Source: an uncultured Eubacteriales bacterium
GTDB lineage: Bacteria > Bacillota > Clostridia > Oscillospirales > CAG-272
Direction: 5' to 3'
Length of the DNA: 64,000 nt
Assembly: GCA_900549725.1 (NCBI GenBank)
Contig: URPL01000004.1
Coordinates: forward strand, 1 to 64,000
Position numbers and translations under genes: made by a program. The notes below the pieces were generated by a model. That model was not told the DNA's origin. It saw only the letters and a list, made by a program, of their open reading frames with translations, and did not search any database. This document shows positions 23,464-33,545 of this stretch, one piece after another. Numbering within the stretch: position 1 is the stretch's first letter; every line of letters starts with the position of its first letter.

Positions 23464-26400
23464 TCACATATCAAATAAGGACAGCTGGTTCGTCTCCGGC
23501 ATACCGCGCAAAGCGCCGCTTGTGCGCAAAAGCTCTATAATTGCCTTGGAAAGCTTTGCGCGATCCTGCAGCTCCAGCTGGGAAAAAAACGTGCCGTCAG
23601 CACGCGCCTCCACGATTTTTTCGGCTGCCGAGGTTCCTAGCCCCGGTAAAGAGGAAAACGGAACGCGGATTGCGCCCTTTTCCGGCAAAAACGCCGCTGC
23701 ATCCGAGGCATAGAGATCCACCGGCAGATACCGCACGCCGCGCGCCAGAGATTCGTCGATGAGGAGCAGATCGCCCATCATCGCTTTTTCCTTTTGCGTT
23801 GCGTCGTTGCCCTTGGATTTAATGTCCTCTATGGTACGCTCAACATAGCCTTTCCCCTGCATCACAATCTGCGAATCAAACGCGCCGGGCGCCGCCGTGA
23901 AATATGCCGCATAAAATTCAAGCGGATAATGTACCTTATACCATGCAAACTGAATTGCCTGCATGACATATGCCGCGGCATGCGCCTTTGGGAACATGTA
24001 TTTAATTTTTTTGCAGGAGGCGATATACCAATCCGGCACACCTTTTTCCCGCATGGCGCTCTCCATTTCGGGGGTGAGGCCTTTCCCCTTGCGCACGCTC
24101 TCCATAATCTTGAAAGCAAGGCTGTTTTCAACGCCCCAGCCGATCAGCGTGAGCATGATGCTGTCTCTTGTTCCAATGACCTCGGAAATCGTGCAAACGC
24201 CGTCCTTGATCAGATCCTGCGCGTTGCCCAGCCACACATCCGTACCGTGGGAAAGGCCCGAGATCTGCAAAAGATCGGAAAAGTTTTTCGGCTTTGCATC
24301 GATGATCATCTGCTGCACAAACTTTGTGCCGAATTCGGGCAAGCCGTAGGTGCCTACGGTGCAGCCAAGGATATCCTGCGGAGAGATTCCGAGCGATTTT
24401 GTGCTCAAAAACAGCTCGTAGACCGCGGGATCGTTCATGGGGACATCTCCCGTCGGAACGCCGGTATACCGCTCCAGGATTTTCAGCTTTGTCGGCATAT
24501 CATGGCCGAGCTCGTCCAGCTTCAGAATCGTATCATGCAGATAGGAAAACTGGAAATGCGTTGTGATGATATCGGAATCCGCCGCATCCGCCGGGTGCTG
24601 CACGGGCGTGAAATCATAAACACTGTATTCCTTGGGCACGACGATAATGCCGCCGGGGTGCTGCCCCGTTGTGCGCTTCACGCCGACGCAGGCATTGACA
24701 AGGCGTGCGATTTCCGCTTTGTTCAGCGTCACCCCGTGCTCCTCCATATACCGTGCGATAAAGCCGTACGCCGTTTTGGAGGCAAGAGTACCGATGGTGC
24801 CTGCGCGGAACACATTTTCCGCCCCGAAAAGCTCCTCGGTATATTTATGGATTTTTCCCTGCACCATGCCGGAAAAGTTCAGATCGATATCGGGGGATTT
24901 ATCGCCGTAAAACCCGAGAAAGGTTTCAAAGGGAATATCGTGCCCGTCGGCAATGAGCTTTGTGCCGCACTCCGGGCAAAGCGCCTCGGGCAGGTCAAAC
25001 CCGGAGCCGACCGCATGGGGCAGATGGTCGAAATTGCTGTATCTGCAATGCGGGCAGCGATAATGCGGCGGCAGAGGATTGACCTCGGAAATGCCCGCCA
25101 TAATTGCGACAAAGGAGGAGCCGACCGAGCCGCGCGAGCCAACCATATACCCAAGCTCGTTGCTCTTATGCACCAGCCTTTGCGCGATCATATACAGCAC
25201 GGCAAACCCATGCCTGATAATCGAATCCAGCTCTTTTTCCAGCCGCTTTGACACAACCTGCGGAATCACGCCGTCCTTGCCGTACCAATCCATTGCGCGG
25301 TCCCAGCAGAGCTTTTGCAGCTCTTCCTCCGCGCCGTCCATATGCGGGGTGTAGGTGCCCTTCGGAATGGGGCGCACCTCTTCGATCAGCCCGGCAATGC
25401 GGTTCGGATTTTTCACAACAACCTCATATGCCTTCTCTTCCCCGAGATAGGAAAATTCCTGCAGCATTTCCTCCGTGGTGCGCAGATAAATGCCGACATC
25501 GCGGTCCGCATCCTTATATTTCATGCCCGTGAGCAGAATCTTGCGGGCAAGCTCGTCCTCGCGGTTAAGAAAATGCGCATCACAGGTTGCAACCACCGGC
25601 TTTTGCAGCTCTTCGCCGAGCGCGATGATCTTACGGTTAAGCTCGCGCAAATCCTCTTTCGACCCGACCTTTCCCTCCTGCAGAAGGTACCCGTTGTTGC
25701 ACAGCGGCTGAATTTCAAGATAATCATAAAACGAGGCGATCTCTTTCAGTTCCTCCCACGGGCGGTTTTCCAGCAGCGCCGTGAAAAGCTCGCCCGCCGC
25801 ACAGGCAGAGCCCACCAAAAGCCCTTCCCTGTTTTGCGCAAGCAGCGTTTTCGGGATGCGGGGATGGCGGCGATAATAGCTGAGATAAGAATCGGAAACC
25901 AGGCGATACAGATTTTTCAGCCCCTGCGCATTTTTCACCAGAAGAATCTGATGATAGGTGTTCAGGCGCAGCGGGTCGGCATGCTCGCTCATTGCTTCGC
26001 TGAGCTGCGCCATATCAAAAACACCCTCGCGGCGCAGCTTTTCCGTCATGCAGATGAAAATGCGCGCCAGCATTTCCGCGTCGTCCTGCGCGCGGTGATG
26101 ATTGAACTCGCCGAGGCCGAAATACTCCGCAACCACATCGAGCTTATGGCGCCTAAGCTCCGGATTGCAGTATTTGGACATGGCAACCGTATCGATATAC
26201 GGCAAATCAAACGGGCGCGCTGCGCGCTCCGCGGCGCGGCGGATAAAGCCGACGTCAAACGAGGCGTTATGCGCAACCAGGGGCAGCCCGCGGGCAAAGC
26301 GCAGAAATGCGTCCAGCGCTTCGCTGTCGGACGGGGCATCCTTTACCATATCGTCGCTGATTCCGGTCAGCTCCGTAATTTTCGGCGGGATCGGCATTTC

Positions 26401-27903
26401 CGGATTGACAAAGGTATCGAAGCGGTCGACCACCTCGCCGCCGCGCACAAGCACCGCGCCGATTTCCGTTATGCGGTCACGCAGGTTGGAAAGCCCCGTG
26501 GTTTCAATATCGAACACGCAGAATTCACCGTCAAAGGGCAGACTGCCCGCTGCCGTTCCGAACACGGCGCGCGCCGTATCATCCACAAAATAGGCTTCCA
26601 TGCCGTAAATGACCTTTACACCGTGCTTTTCCGCCGCCAGCATCATTTCGGGGAATGCCTGCACATTGCCGTGATCGGTCACGGCGACGGCGGGATGCCC
26701 CCATGCCTTGATGGTTTCAATGAGCACATCGGGCGGAATGGTTGCATCCATTTGCGACATGTTGGTGTGCAAATGCAGCTCCACGCGCTTTTCCTTTGCC
26801 TCGTCCCCGCGCGGCACGATCGGCAAAAGCATAATATCCCGCGGGGAGAGCGCCCATTCGCCGTCAAAGCGGTCGCGGCGCAGATCGCCGCGCACGGCAA
26901 GCCCGGTGGAATACAGCTCTAAAGAAACCGTTCCCCGCTTGACCTTTGTTTTATATTTTTTCAAAGCGCCGAGCAGAGACCCCGCCTCTTCATTCGGCAA
27001 AATGGCTTTGAGCATCACGGAGCTGTCGCGGTCGGTCAGGGCAAGCGTGATGATCTGCTTATCGCCCGCGCGGTTTTCCTTGGTTTCAAGAGAGACTATC
27101 TCTCCGAGCACCACGCAGGAGCGCCTTGCACTGTCCAAATAGCGGATCGGCTGCGGCTCCCCGATGGAAAAGGCGCTGCCGAAAACAGGCTCGGTCTTGG
27201 TGGTATCAAAGGTGAGATATCCCAGCGTCAGCGTGCCATCCTCCCTGCGCTCATACCCGGGGTCGTCCGTCATCAGGGAATTGGCAAGGGGCAGACGCGC
27301 CTGCTCCTCCTCGGTTGCGGCGGCTGCCGCGGGGGGCGGCACACGGTTTTGCTCCGCCTGCGCCGCATATACCTGCAGCTGCTCCGCCCGGCGGCGGTCA
27401 TATGCCTCAAAATCAAACGGGGCGTTTGGCTCCCGTTCAATTTTCACGGCATAGCGCAGCCCGAACTCGGAAAAAATAATGTCGGAAATCACCTGCGGGG
27501 TGTTGGTGCTGTATAGAAGATCAATGCCGCCGTTGGTGGAGGAGATGGTGATGGTGAGCCCGTCCTGCGCCAAAGAGGCATGATATTCATGGAAAAAGCC
27601 ATTTGTGATCGCGCCGGCGCGCGTCGCCTCCGCAAACACTTCATCAAGATAGGAAACGCTGAACAGCTCCGCCGCATAATGCGGGAAAATTTTAAAATAG
27701 GAAAGATCGTATGCCTGTGCGATACCGTCGCAGATCTGATACAGCGTTTGCTTTGGCACAAGGCTCGGAAAGGTGCACTGCACCTCCGCCATGCGGCTCT
27801 CCTTCACCGTGCGCAGCGAAATTTCGGATGCCGTCTCCAGCACGGCGCGCAGATTTTGCGACGGCTCGTAGCGTCGAAACAGCTCCAAAAATGTCTTTCC
27901 CAT
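23464..27903 (-). CDS. polC: DNA polymerase III alpha subunit, PolC type
   Basis: This 1479-residue Gram-positive replicase carries its own proofreading. In order there is an OB-fold region, a PHP domain starting near residue 371 (VELHLHTNMSQMD) and split by a DnaQ-like 3'-5' exonuclease (FCVFDIETTGLSN near 459, HNASFDVGF, HHRAQDDAE). A four-Cys zinc finger follows (residues about 944-977, CPHC...CPEC), then the polymerase core with PDIDLNFSG near 1003, and a C-terminal clamp-binding motif, QLSLFDM. It is the last gene of the pyrH-to-polC run, 16 bases after ispG. Confidence 0.98.
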   Translation of the reverse strand: MGKTFLELFRRYEPSQNLRAVLETASEISLRTVKESRMAEVQCTFPSLVPKQTLYQICDGIAQAYDLSYFKIFPHYAAELFSVSYLDEVFAEATRAGAITNGFFHEYHASLAQDGLTITISSTNGGIDLLYSTNTPQVISDIIFSEFGLRYAVKIEREPNAPFDFEAYDRRRAEQLQVYAAQAEQNRVPPPAAAAATEEEQARLPLANSLMTDDPGYERREDGTLTLGYLTFDTTKTEPVFGSAFSIGEPQPIRYLDSARRSCVVLGEIVSLETKENRAGDKQIITLALTDRDSSVMLKAILPNEEAGSLLGALKKYKTKVKRGTVSLELYSTGLAVRGDLRRDRFDGEWALSPRDIMLLPIVPRGDEAKEKRVELHLHTNMSQMDATIPPDVLIETIKAWGHPAVAVTDHGNVQAFPEMMLAAEKHGVKVIYGMEAYFVDDTARAVFGTAAGSLPFDGEFCVFDIETTGLSNLRDRITEIGAVLVRGGEVVDRFDTFVNPEMPIPPKITELTGISDDMVKDAPSDSEALDAFLRFARGLPLVAHNASFDVGFIRRAAERAARPFDLPYIDTVAMSKYCNPELRRHKLDVVAEYFGLGEFNHHRAQDDAEMLARIFICMTEKLRREGVFDMAQLSEAMSEHADPLRLNTYHQILLVKNAQGLKNLYRLVSDSYLSYYRRHPRIPKTLLAQNREGLLVGSACAAGELFTALLENRPWEELKEIASFYDYLEIQPLCNNGYLLQEGKVGSKEDLRELNRKIIALGEELQKPVVATCDAHFLNREDELARKILLTGMKYKDADRDVGIYLRTTEEMLQEFSYLGEEKAYEVVVKNPNRIAGLIEEVRPIPKGTYTPHMDGAEEELQKLCWDRAMDWYGKDGVIPQVVSKRLEKELDSIIRHGFAVLYMIAQRLVHKSNELGYMVGSRGSVGSSFVAIMAGISEVNPLPPHYRCPHCRYSNFDHLPHAVGSGFDLPEALCPECGTKLIADGHDIPFETFLGFYGDKSPDIDLNFSGMVQGKIHKYTEELFGAENVFRAGTIGTLASKTAYGFIARYMEEHGVTLNKAEIARLVNACVGVKRTTGQHPGGIIVVPKEYSVYDFTPVQHPADAADSDIITTHFQFSYLHDTILKLDELGHDMPTKLKILERYTGVPTGDVPMNDPAVYELFLSTKSLGISPQDILGCTVGTYGLPEFGTKFVQQMIIDAKPKNFSDLLQISGLSHGTDVWLGNAQDLIKDGVCTISEVIGTRDSIMLTLIGWGVENSLAFKIMESVRKGKGLTPEMESAMREKGVPDWYIASCKKIKYMFPKAHAAAYVMQAIQFAWYKVHYPLEFYAAYFTAAPGAFDSQIVMQGKGYVERTIEDIKSKGNDATQKEKAMMGDLLLIDESLARGVRYLPVDLYASDAAAFLPEKGAIRVPFSSLPGLGTSAAEKIVEARADGTFFSQLELQDRAKLSKAIIELLRTSGALRGMPETNQLSLFDM

Positions 27904-27919
27904 CTCTTTTACAACCCTT

Positions 27920-29008
27920 TCAGGATTTCTCCGGAATTTGCCCGATATAAAAAAGCAGCGTGTCGATCGCTTTGTCGGGAGAGACCCTGCAAAGCATCTG
28001 CGTGCCGCGAAAGATCACCGCCTCATCCGTGCCGCCCGCCAGCCCGATATCCGCCTCTCTCGCCTCGCCGGGGCCGTTGACAATGCAGCCCATAATGGCG
28101 ACCTTGAGCGGCGTTTTGCGATGGATTTCTTCCTTTGCGCGCCGCTCGAATTCGTTCACAAGTGCAATCAGCGGAATTTTCGTGCGCCCGCAGGTGGGAC
28201 AGGAAACCACATGAATCACCCCGCCGGGCAAAAGCTCCATGGCTTCCAAAATCGCGCGCGCATCCTCAACCTCGCAAACGGGATCGTCCGTCAGAGAAAC
28301 GCGGATGGTATCTCCAATGCCGTCGGCAAGCAAGGCGCCGATGCCCGCTGCGCTTTTGAGCGAGCCGATACGCCGTGTTCCCGCCTCCGTAACCCCTAAA
28401 TGCAAAGGATAGTCGCACTTTTGCGCCAAAATCCGATTGGCGGTGATCATTGTGCGCACATCGGATGCTTTTACGGAAAGCACAATATCGGTAAAATCGC
28501 ATTGCTCCAACAGCGCCGCATGCCAAAGCGCGCTCTGCGCCAGCGCCTGCGGGGTCGGCGCGCCGTACTTAACAAGCAAATGCTTTTCCAGCGACCCGGA
28601 ATTCACCCCGATGCGAATGGGAATGCGGCGCGCGGCACAAGCCGCGGCAACCGCCCTGACCCGCTCGGGCGCGCCGATATTTCCGGGATTGATGCGAATT
28701 TTATCGATTCCTGCGGCGCATGCCTCCAGCGCCAGGCGATAATCAAAATGAATATCGGCGACAAGCGGCACCGATATTCCCGCTTCCTTGATTTTTGCAA
28801 TTACTCCGACCGCCTCTCTATCGGGAACGGTCATGCGGATCATTCCGCAGCCCGCCTCCTCCAGCGTTCGGCACATAGCAATGCAGGCATTTGCATCGTG
28901 CGGATCGGTGCAAAGCATGGATTGCACCGGAATCGGCGCATCCCCGCCTATCTTTGTTTTCCCGGCAAATACCGCACGGGATTTTCTGCGATAGCTGTTG
29001 TATTCCAT
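27920..29008 (-). CDS. ispG: 4-hydroxy-3-methylbut-2-en-1-yl diphosphate synthase (flavodoxin/ferredoxin)
   Basis: This 362-residue enzyme of the MEP isoprenoid pathway reductively opens MEcPP to HMBPP using a [4Fe-4S] cluster. The substrate barrel begins at GGDAPIPVQSMLCTDPHD. The cluster ligands are the two cysteines of SCPTCGRT and the Cys of MGCIVNGPGEA. A longer in-frame start exists, but the ATG at 29008 has GAAGGT nine bases upstream and fits the family. It sits between rseP and polC, with dxr two genes earlier in the same operon. Confidence 0.97.
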   Translation of the reverse strand: MEYNSYRRKSRAVFAGKTKIGGDAPIPVQSMLCTDPHDANACIAMCRTLEEAGCGMIRMTVPDREAVGVIAKIKEAGISVPLVADIHFDYRLALEACAAGIDKIRINPGNIGAPERVRAVAAACAARRIPIRIGVNSGSLEKHLLVKYGAPTPQALAQSALWHAALLEQCDFTDIVLSVKASDVRTMITANRILAQKCDYPLHLGVTEAGTRRIGSLKSAAGIGALLADGIGDTIRVSLTDDPVCEVEDARAILEAMELLPGGVIHVVSCPTCGRTKIPLIALVNEFERRAKEEIHRKTPLKVAIMGCIVNGPGEAREADIGLAGGTDEAVIFRGTQMLCRVSPDKAIDTLLFYIGQIPEKS

Positions 29009-29015
29009 ACTGTAT

Positions 29016-30050
29016 TTACCTTCGAATGAGGCTAAGAATATCTTTACCGGTAACAAAAACCATTAAAAGCAGCAACAAAATCAGTCCTGCCGCATGGATA
29101 TAGCCCTCCGCCTTGCGCGGGATCGGGCGGCGGAAAATGAGCTCGATGAGCTGAAAAACAATACGCCCGCCGTCAAGCGCCGGAAGAGGCAAAAGATTGA
29201 AAATGCCAAGATTCATGGAGATGAAAACAAACATATAAAACAGCTGAAACGCACTTGTGCGCGCAGCCTGTGTGATCACCTGCGTCATGCCGACCGGCCC
29301 GCTGAGGTCCTTCACAGTATAGCTGCCCGTTGCAAGATCGATCAGGGATTCCCAAATCATCCGCACGGTGTTGAGCGATTCAAAAAAGGCATACCGCATC
29401 ACGGTCAGCGGCGTTTTTCCGATAGCATCGGGATAAAAATCGTATTCTCCGAAGGTATGTCCCGATTCGGTCACTGTGGGGAAAACAACATCGGAAAGCA
29501 CCAGAGTCTCTCCGTTTCGCTTCACGCTAAGATCCACAGGCTCGGCACCGCGATGCATAATCTGATAGGAAAGCTCCGGAAAGATGTGCACGGATGCCCC
29601 GTCCACAGCCACAATGGTATCCCCTGCGGCAAGCCCGCAGGAAGAGGAAGAAGCGCCTTCGGAAAAACCGCGCACGGTGGTACCGTAGAGATTTTTCATA
29701 AAGCAGACAAGCACCGTCATTACCAAAATGCCGAGAATGAGATTGGTCAGCCCGCCGGCAGCGGTGATAATCATGCGCTGCCAGACCGGTTTGCGGCAAA
29801 GCGCATCCGGCTCATCGGATTCCTCATCCTCTCCCGCCATGGAGACAAAACCGCCGATGGGAAAAAGACGCCAGGAATAGCGAATCGCCGTTTTTTTCGA
29901 TACGCGGGACAGAAGCTTCGGCCCCATGCCCAAAGAAAATTCGAATATTTTCACGTGGAAAATGCGCGCAAAGGTATAATGACCGAGCTCGTGCGTGAAA
30001 ATCATAAACCCAAACATTAAAATCGCAATCAAAATATACACTATCATCAT
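29016..30050 (-). CDS. rseP: Site-2 zinc metalloprotease RseP/RasP
   Basis: This 344-residue intramembrane protease cleaves anti-sigma factors and leftover signal peptides. The zinc site HELGH is in the first membrane helix (residues 20-24). A central PDZ-like domain (GLAAGDTIVAVDGASV) follows, and the third ligand is in the LPLPALDGGR segment near residue 290. The ATG at 30050 has CGGAG six bases upstream; an upstream TTG would add six residues and is less likely. It overlaps nothing and lies between dxr and ispG, the common clostridial order. Confidence 0.95.
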   Translation of the reverse strand: MMIVYILIAILMFGFMIFTHELGHYTFARIFHVKIFEFSLGMGPKLLSRVSKKTAIRYSWRLFPIGGFVSMAGEDEESDEPDALCRKPVWQRMIITAAGGLTNLILGILVMTVLVCFMKNLYGTTVRGFSEGASSSSCGLAAGDTIVAVDGASVHIFPELSYQIMHRGAEPVDLSVKRNGETLVLSDVVFPTVTESGHTFGEYDFYPDAIGKTPLTVMRYAFFESLNTVRMIWESLIDLATGSYTVKDLSGPVGMTQVITQAARTSAFQLFYMFVFISMNLGIFNLLPLPALDGGRIVFQLIELIFRRPIPRKAEGYIHAAGLILLLLLMVFVTGKDILSLIRR

Positions 30051-30098
30051 TGTATACTCCGTTTCCAAAAAGGCATTACAGCCGATATTTTTGTCCTG

Positions 30099-31274
30099 TC
30101 AAGCGCGGCGCGAAAAACGACCGATGCGCTCCATGGCAAGGGTACGTGCATCGCGGTCGGCGGCGAAAATATCGGAAAGCGTCGGATCTTTCAGATTTAC
30201 CGTATCCTCAACCACGGAACCGACCAGCGGCACGATCGAGGAAAATGCAATTTTTCCTTCCAAAAATGCCGCAACCGCAATTTCATTTGCAGCGCTGAGC
30301 ACGCACGGCAATATTCCGCCGCTTTGCGCCGCTTTGCGCGCCAGGGGCAACGCGGGAAACGCGGTTTCATCCGGCGCGCAGAAGGAGAGCGAAAGCCCGC
30401 CTGCAAAATCAAGCTCTTTGCAAAAGCCGGGCAGGCGGCGCGGCGCCGTTGCGGCATACTGAATACAAAGACGCATGTCCGGCACACCCATTTGCGCAAG
30501 CACGGCATGATCAATATATTCCACCATGGAATGAATGATACTTTCCCGATGGATCACAATCGAAATTTTTTCAGGCGGCATGGAAAACAGGTGCATCGCC
30601 TCAATCAGTTCCAGGCCTTTGTTCATCAGCGTTGCACAGTCCACCGTGATTTTGGCGCCCATATTCCAAGTGGGATGAGAAAGCGTCTGCTCTTTGGTTA
30701 CACTTTGCAGCTGCTGCGGCGAGCAGCCGAAATACGGCCCGCCCGAGCAGGTCAGAATCAGCCGCTTCACATCCTTTGCGGCGTTTGCGGCAAGGCATTG
30801 CCAAATGGCGCAATGCTCGGAATCCACAGGGAGAATGCGCACGCCCTTTTCCGCTGCGCGCCGCATTACGATCTGCCCCGCGGCAACAAGCGTTTCTTTA
30901 TTGGAAAGCGCCACATCATGCCCGCTTTCCACAGCGGCAAGCGTCGGGCGCAGCCCTGCCGTGCCGAGAATGCTGTTATATACAAGATCGGCATGCGGCT
31001 TTGCGGCAAGCGCTTCGATCGCCTGCGCGCCTGCCTCCACTCTCGTTGACAGATCCTGCACGCGTACGCGCAGATCGCGTGCAGCCGCCTCATCCGCCAC
31101 GGCACAAACCGCAGGAGAAAACGCACGGATCTGCTGCTCCAGCAGCGCAACATTTTTTCCGCCGCTGATGCCGCAGACCCTAAGGCCGAGCCCGCGCACA
31201 ACCTCCATGGTCTGCCTGCCGATGGAGCCGGTGCTGCCGAGAACGGTTACGGTACTGATTTTTTCTTTTCTCAT
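30099..31274 (-). CDS. dxr: 1-deoxy-D-xylulose 5-phosphate reductoisomerase
   Basis: This 391-residue enzyme makes MEP from DXP with NADPH, the committed step of the MEP pathway. The NADPH-binding motif is VLGSTGSIGRQTMEVV (residues 10-25). Other conserved stretches are LSNKETLVAAG, DSEHCAIWQCL, ILTCSGGPYFG, and HPTWNMGAKITVDCATLMNKGLE. The SGGP and metal-binding Asp/Glu residues are intact. It is 48 bases before rseP and 45 after cdsA in the same transcription unit. Confidence 0.98.
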   Translation of the reverse strand: MRKEKISTVTVLGSTGSIGRQTMEVVRGLGLRVCGISGGKNVALLEQQIRAFSPAVCAVADEAAARDLRVRVQDLSTRVEAGAQAIEALAAKPHADLVYNSILGTAGLRPTLAAVESGHDVALSNKETLVAAGQIVMRRAAEKGVRILPVDSEHCAIWQCLAANAAKDVKRLILTCSGGPYFGCSPQQLQSVTKEQTLSHPTWNMGAKITVDCATLMNKGLELIEAMHLFSMPPEKISIVIHRESIIHSMVEYIDHAVLAQMGVPDMRLCIQYAATAPRRLPGFCKELDFAGGLSLSFCAPDETAFPALPLARKAAQSGGILPCVLSAANEIAVAAFLEGKIAFSSIVPLVGSVVEDTVNLKDPTLSDIFAADRDARTLAMERIGRFSRRA

Positions 31275-31319
31275 TGCTTTTTCGATTCCTTTCTTTCAAA
31301 GGATTCCGATGCTTTTTTC

Positions 31320-32156
31320 TCAGAGCAGCCCGAAAAACGCATGATATGCCGCGCAGAGAATAAAGCAGAACGGCGCCGTTGCAAGCACGCTGTCAAAGCG
31401 ATCCAGCACACCTCCGTGCCCCGGAAAAATCTTTCCGTAATCCTTAATGCCAAAGCGGCGCTTGATCAGCGACATCAAAAGATCGCCCATTTGCGAAAGA
31501 ACGGATACGATCACCCCGATACCCGCAAAGGCAAGATAGGCAGGGCGTACCCCGACGCAGCGGGACAGCACAAACGCATACAGCACATATGCTCCGGCGC
31601 AGAACAAAACGCCGCCGAGTGCCCCCTCCACGGTTTTTTTCGGGCTGACATCGGGAAGCAATTTATGTTTGCCGCAGAGCATACCGCAGAAATAGGCGAA
31701 AATATCCGTAATCCATGCGCCGATAAACACAAGGTACATCGTATACTGCCCGAATTCCATATGGCGCAGCAGCACAATGGAGGAAAACGATGCCGTAATA
31801 TAAAGCAGCATCGTTACAGCCAGCGCCGCGCTTTCCGGCGTAAGCGCCCCGTGCGAAAACAACGACACGGAAAATGCATAAAACAAATACAAAAACGCGA
31901 CCAAAATCAGGCACATGAAAAAACGCATGGTCTGCTGCCGCAGAAAGAATGCAAGCATAGGCATGCCGCCGCCGATCAAAAGCGCGGGCAGCAGCACCGG
32001 GAGACGCCCCGAAAGCCCGATGCAGCGATACATTTCAAAAATACCGATCATGGATAAAGCGGCGACAACGATCGGTAAAGCAAGCGTGCCGGAATAAATG
32101 CCGATCGGGACGCAAAGCGCGATCAGCACCGCTCCCGTAATGATTCTTTTTTTCAT
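31320..32156 (-). CDS. cdsA: Phosphatidate cytidylyltransferase
   Basis: This is a 278-residue membrane enzyme forming CDP-diacylglycerol from phosphatidate and CTP, the precursor of the acidic phospholipids. About seven hydrophobic spans are visible. The C-terminal CTP-transferase signature runs from SLIKRRFGIKDYG through FPGHGGVLDRFDS, with the paired metal-binding acidic residues intact. It lies between uppS and dxr, the usual order. Cardiolipin synthase, a downstream user of this pathway, is encoded at 43864-45417. Confidence 0.97.
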   Translation of the reverse strand: MKKRIITGAVLIALCVPIGIYSGTLALPIVVAALSMIGIFEMYRCIGLSGRLPVLLPALLIGGGMPMLAFFLRQQTMRFFMCLILVAFLYLFYAFSVSLFSHGALTPESAALAVTMLLYITASFSSIVLLRHMEFGQYTMYLVFIGAWITDIFAYFCGMLCGKHKLLPDVSPKKTVEGALGGVLFCAGAYVLYAFVLSRCVGVRPAYLAFAGIGVIVSVLSQMGDLLMSLIKRRFGIKDYGKIFPGHGGVLDRFDSVLATAPFCFILCAAYHAFFGLL

Positions 32157-32192
32157 AGTGAGTCTTCTCCTCCCTGTCTCGCTTCCTCGGGG

Positions 32193-32906
32193 TCAAACGC
32201 CGCCGAAACGCCGCTTGCGATGATAAAATTCGCGCACAGCCGCATCCACATCCGCCTCTTTGTACTCCGGCCAAAGCACATCGGAAAAATAAAACTCGGC
32301 ATATGCCGCCTGCCATAAAAGGAAATTGGAGAGGCGAAGCTCCGCCCCAGTGCGCACGATCAAATCAAGCGGCGGACAATGCGCCGTATACAGCGCGCCT
32401 TCCAAAAGCTCGGGTGTGATTGTTTTTATGCCCTGCCCGATCAATGTGTTTGCCGCATGCACAATTTCCTGGCGGGAGCCGTAATTGATTGCAATATTGA
32501 GAATTTTTTGATACTCGGCGCTGTCCTTTTCAACCTGCTTCATCTGAGCGCGCATTTTTTCCGGGAAGGCGGAAAGGTCGCCGATGAAATGCAGCTGGAT
32601 TTGGTTTTCATGTACTTCGCTGAATGCATCCAGCACATATTTCTGCAAAAGACGCATCAGCGCTTCCACCTCAACGCGCGGCCGCTTCCAGTTCTCAGCG
32701 GAAAAGGTATAGCAGGTCACGCAGCCGATCCCGATATCGCCGCAATAACGAACGATCTTGCGAAATACCTCCGCGCCCTTGATATGCCCGTATTCTCTTG
32801 GTTTGCCCTGTGCCTTTGCCCAGCGCCCGTTGCCGTCCATAATAAACGCAATATGCCGAAGACGCCCGTCAGCCGTCAGCTGTGCGATAGGAGTTTGCTC
32901 TGCCAC
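32193..32906 (-). CDS. uppS: Isoprenyl transferase (undecaprenyl diphosphate synthase)
   Basis: This 237-residue cis-prenyltransferase makes the C55 lipid carrier for peptidoglycan and wall polymers. The catalytic stretch HIAFIMDGNGRWAKAQG has its key Asp at residue 24. FSAENWKRP and INYGSRQEI are conserved. In the RTGGE-R-SNF block the second Gly is replaced, giving RTGAELRLSNF. A GTG start at 32906 is chosen because GGAGGAAGAAAC precedes it directly; an upstream in-frame ATG would add 18 unlikely residues. Confidence 0.96.
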   Translation of the reverse strand: MAEQTPIAQLTADGRLRHIAFIMDGNGRWAKAQGKPREYGHIKGAEVFRKIVRYCGDIGIGCVTCYTFSAENWKRPRVEVEALMRLLQKYVLDAFSEVHENQIQLHFIGDLSAFPEKMRAQMKQVEKDSAEYQKILNIAINYGSRQEIVHAANTLIGQGIKTITPELLEGALYTAHCPPLDLIVRTGAELRLSNFLLWQAAYAEFYFSDVLWPEYKEADVDAAVREFYHRKRRFGGV

Positions 32907-32990
32907 GTTTCTTCCTCCGCAAAAAACAAAATAATACCGAAGCGACCGTACGCCGATCACTCGGCATACGGCCGCACGCCCCGGGGCGCG

Positions 32991-33545
32991 TCAGATCTCC
33001 ATGATCTCCTTCTTTTTACGGTCAACAATGGAATCGACTTCTTTGCACTTTTTATCCGTGAGCTCCTGAATATCCTTTTCCGCCTGTTTCACCTCGTCCT
33101 CGGTGAACAGACCCTCTTTTTTACCGTCCTTATAAAACTCATTGGCGTCGCGGCGGATGTTGCGCAGAGCCACCTTGCAGCCCTCGCCGCCTTTGTCGAT
33201 TTTCTTACAGATCTCCTTTCTTCTTTCCTCCGTCGGCTGCGGGAACAAAAGACGAATCACCTTGCCATCGTTTGCAGGCGTAATGCCGATATCGCTTGCC
33301 AAAATCGCGCGCTCAATATTTTTCAGCGTGGTTGCATCCCAGGGCTGAATGGCAACGGTGCGCGGATCGGGAACGCTGATCTGCGCCATCTGAGAAATCG
33401 GCGTGGGGGTGCCGTAATATTCCACCTCAACCTTATCAAGCACCGACGGATTTGCGCGGCCTGCGCGGATGGTTTTGATCTCGTTTTCAAACGCGAGAAT
33501 GGATTTGCTCATTTTGCCTTCGTATTCTTTCAGATCCGTTTTCAT
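32991..33545 (-). CDS. frr: Ribosome recycling factor
   Basis: This 184-residue factor splits post-termination ribosomes together with EF-G. It has the family's N-terminal helix (KMSKSILAFENEIKTIRAGRANPSVLD) and VEYYGTPTPISQMAQI. RVAI-type nucleic contacts (RTVAIQPWDAT) and the closing coiled-coil helices are also present. Its start overlaps the pyrH stop by four bases (ATGA), showing coupled translation. Confidence 0.98.
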   Translation of the reverse strand: MKTDLKEYEGKMSKSILAFENEIKTIRAGRANPSVLDKVEVEYYGTPTPISQMAQISVPDPRTVAIQPWDATTLKNIERAILASDIGITPANDGKVIRLLFPQPTEERRKEICKKIDKGGEGCKVALRNIRRDANEFYKDGKKEGLFTEDEVKQAEKDIQELTDKKCKEVDSIVDRKKKEIMEI

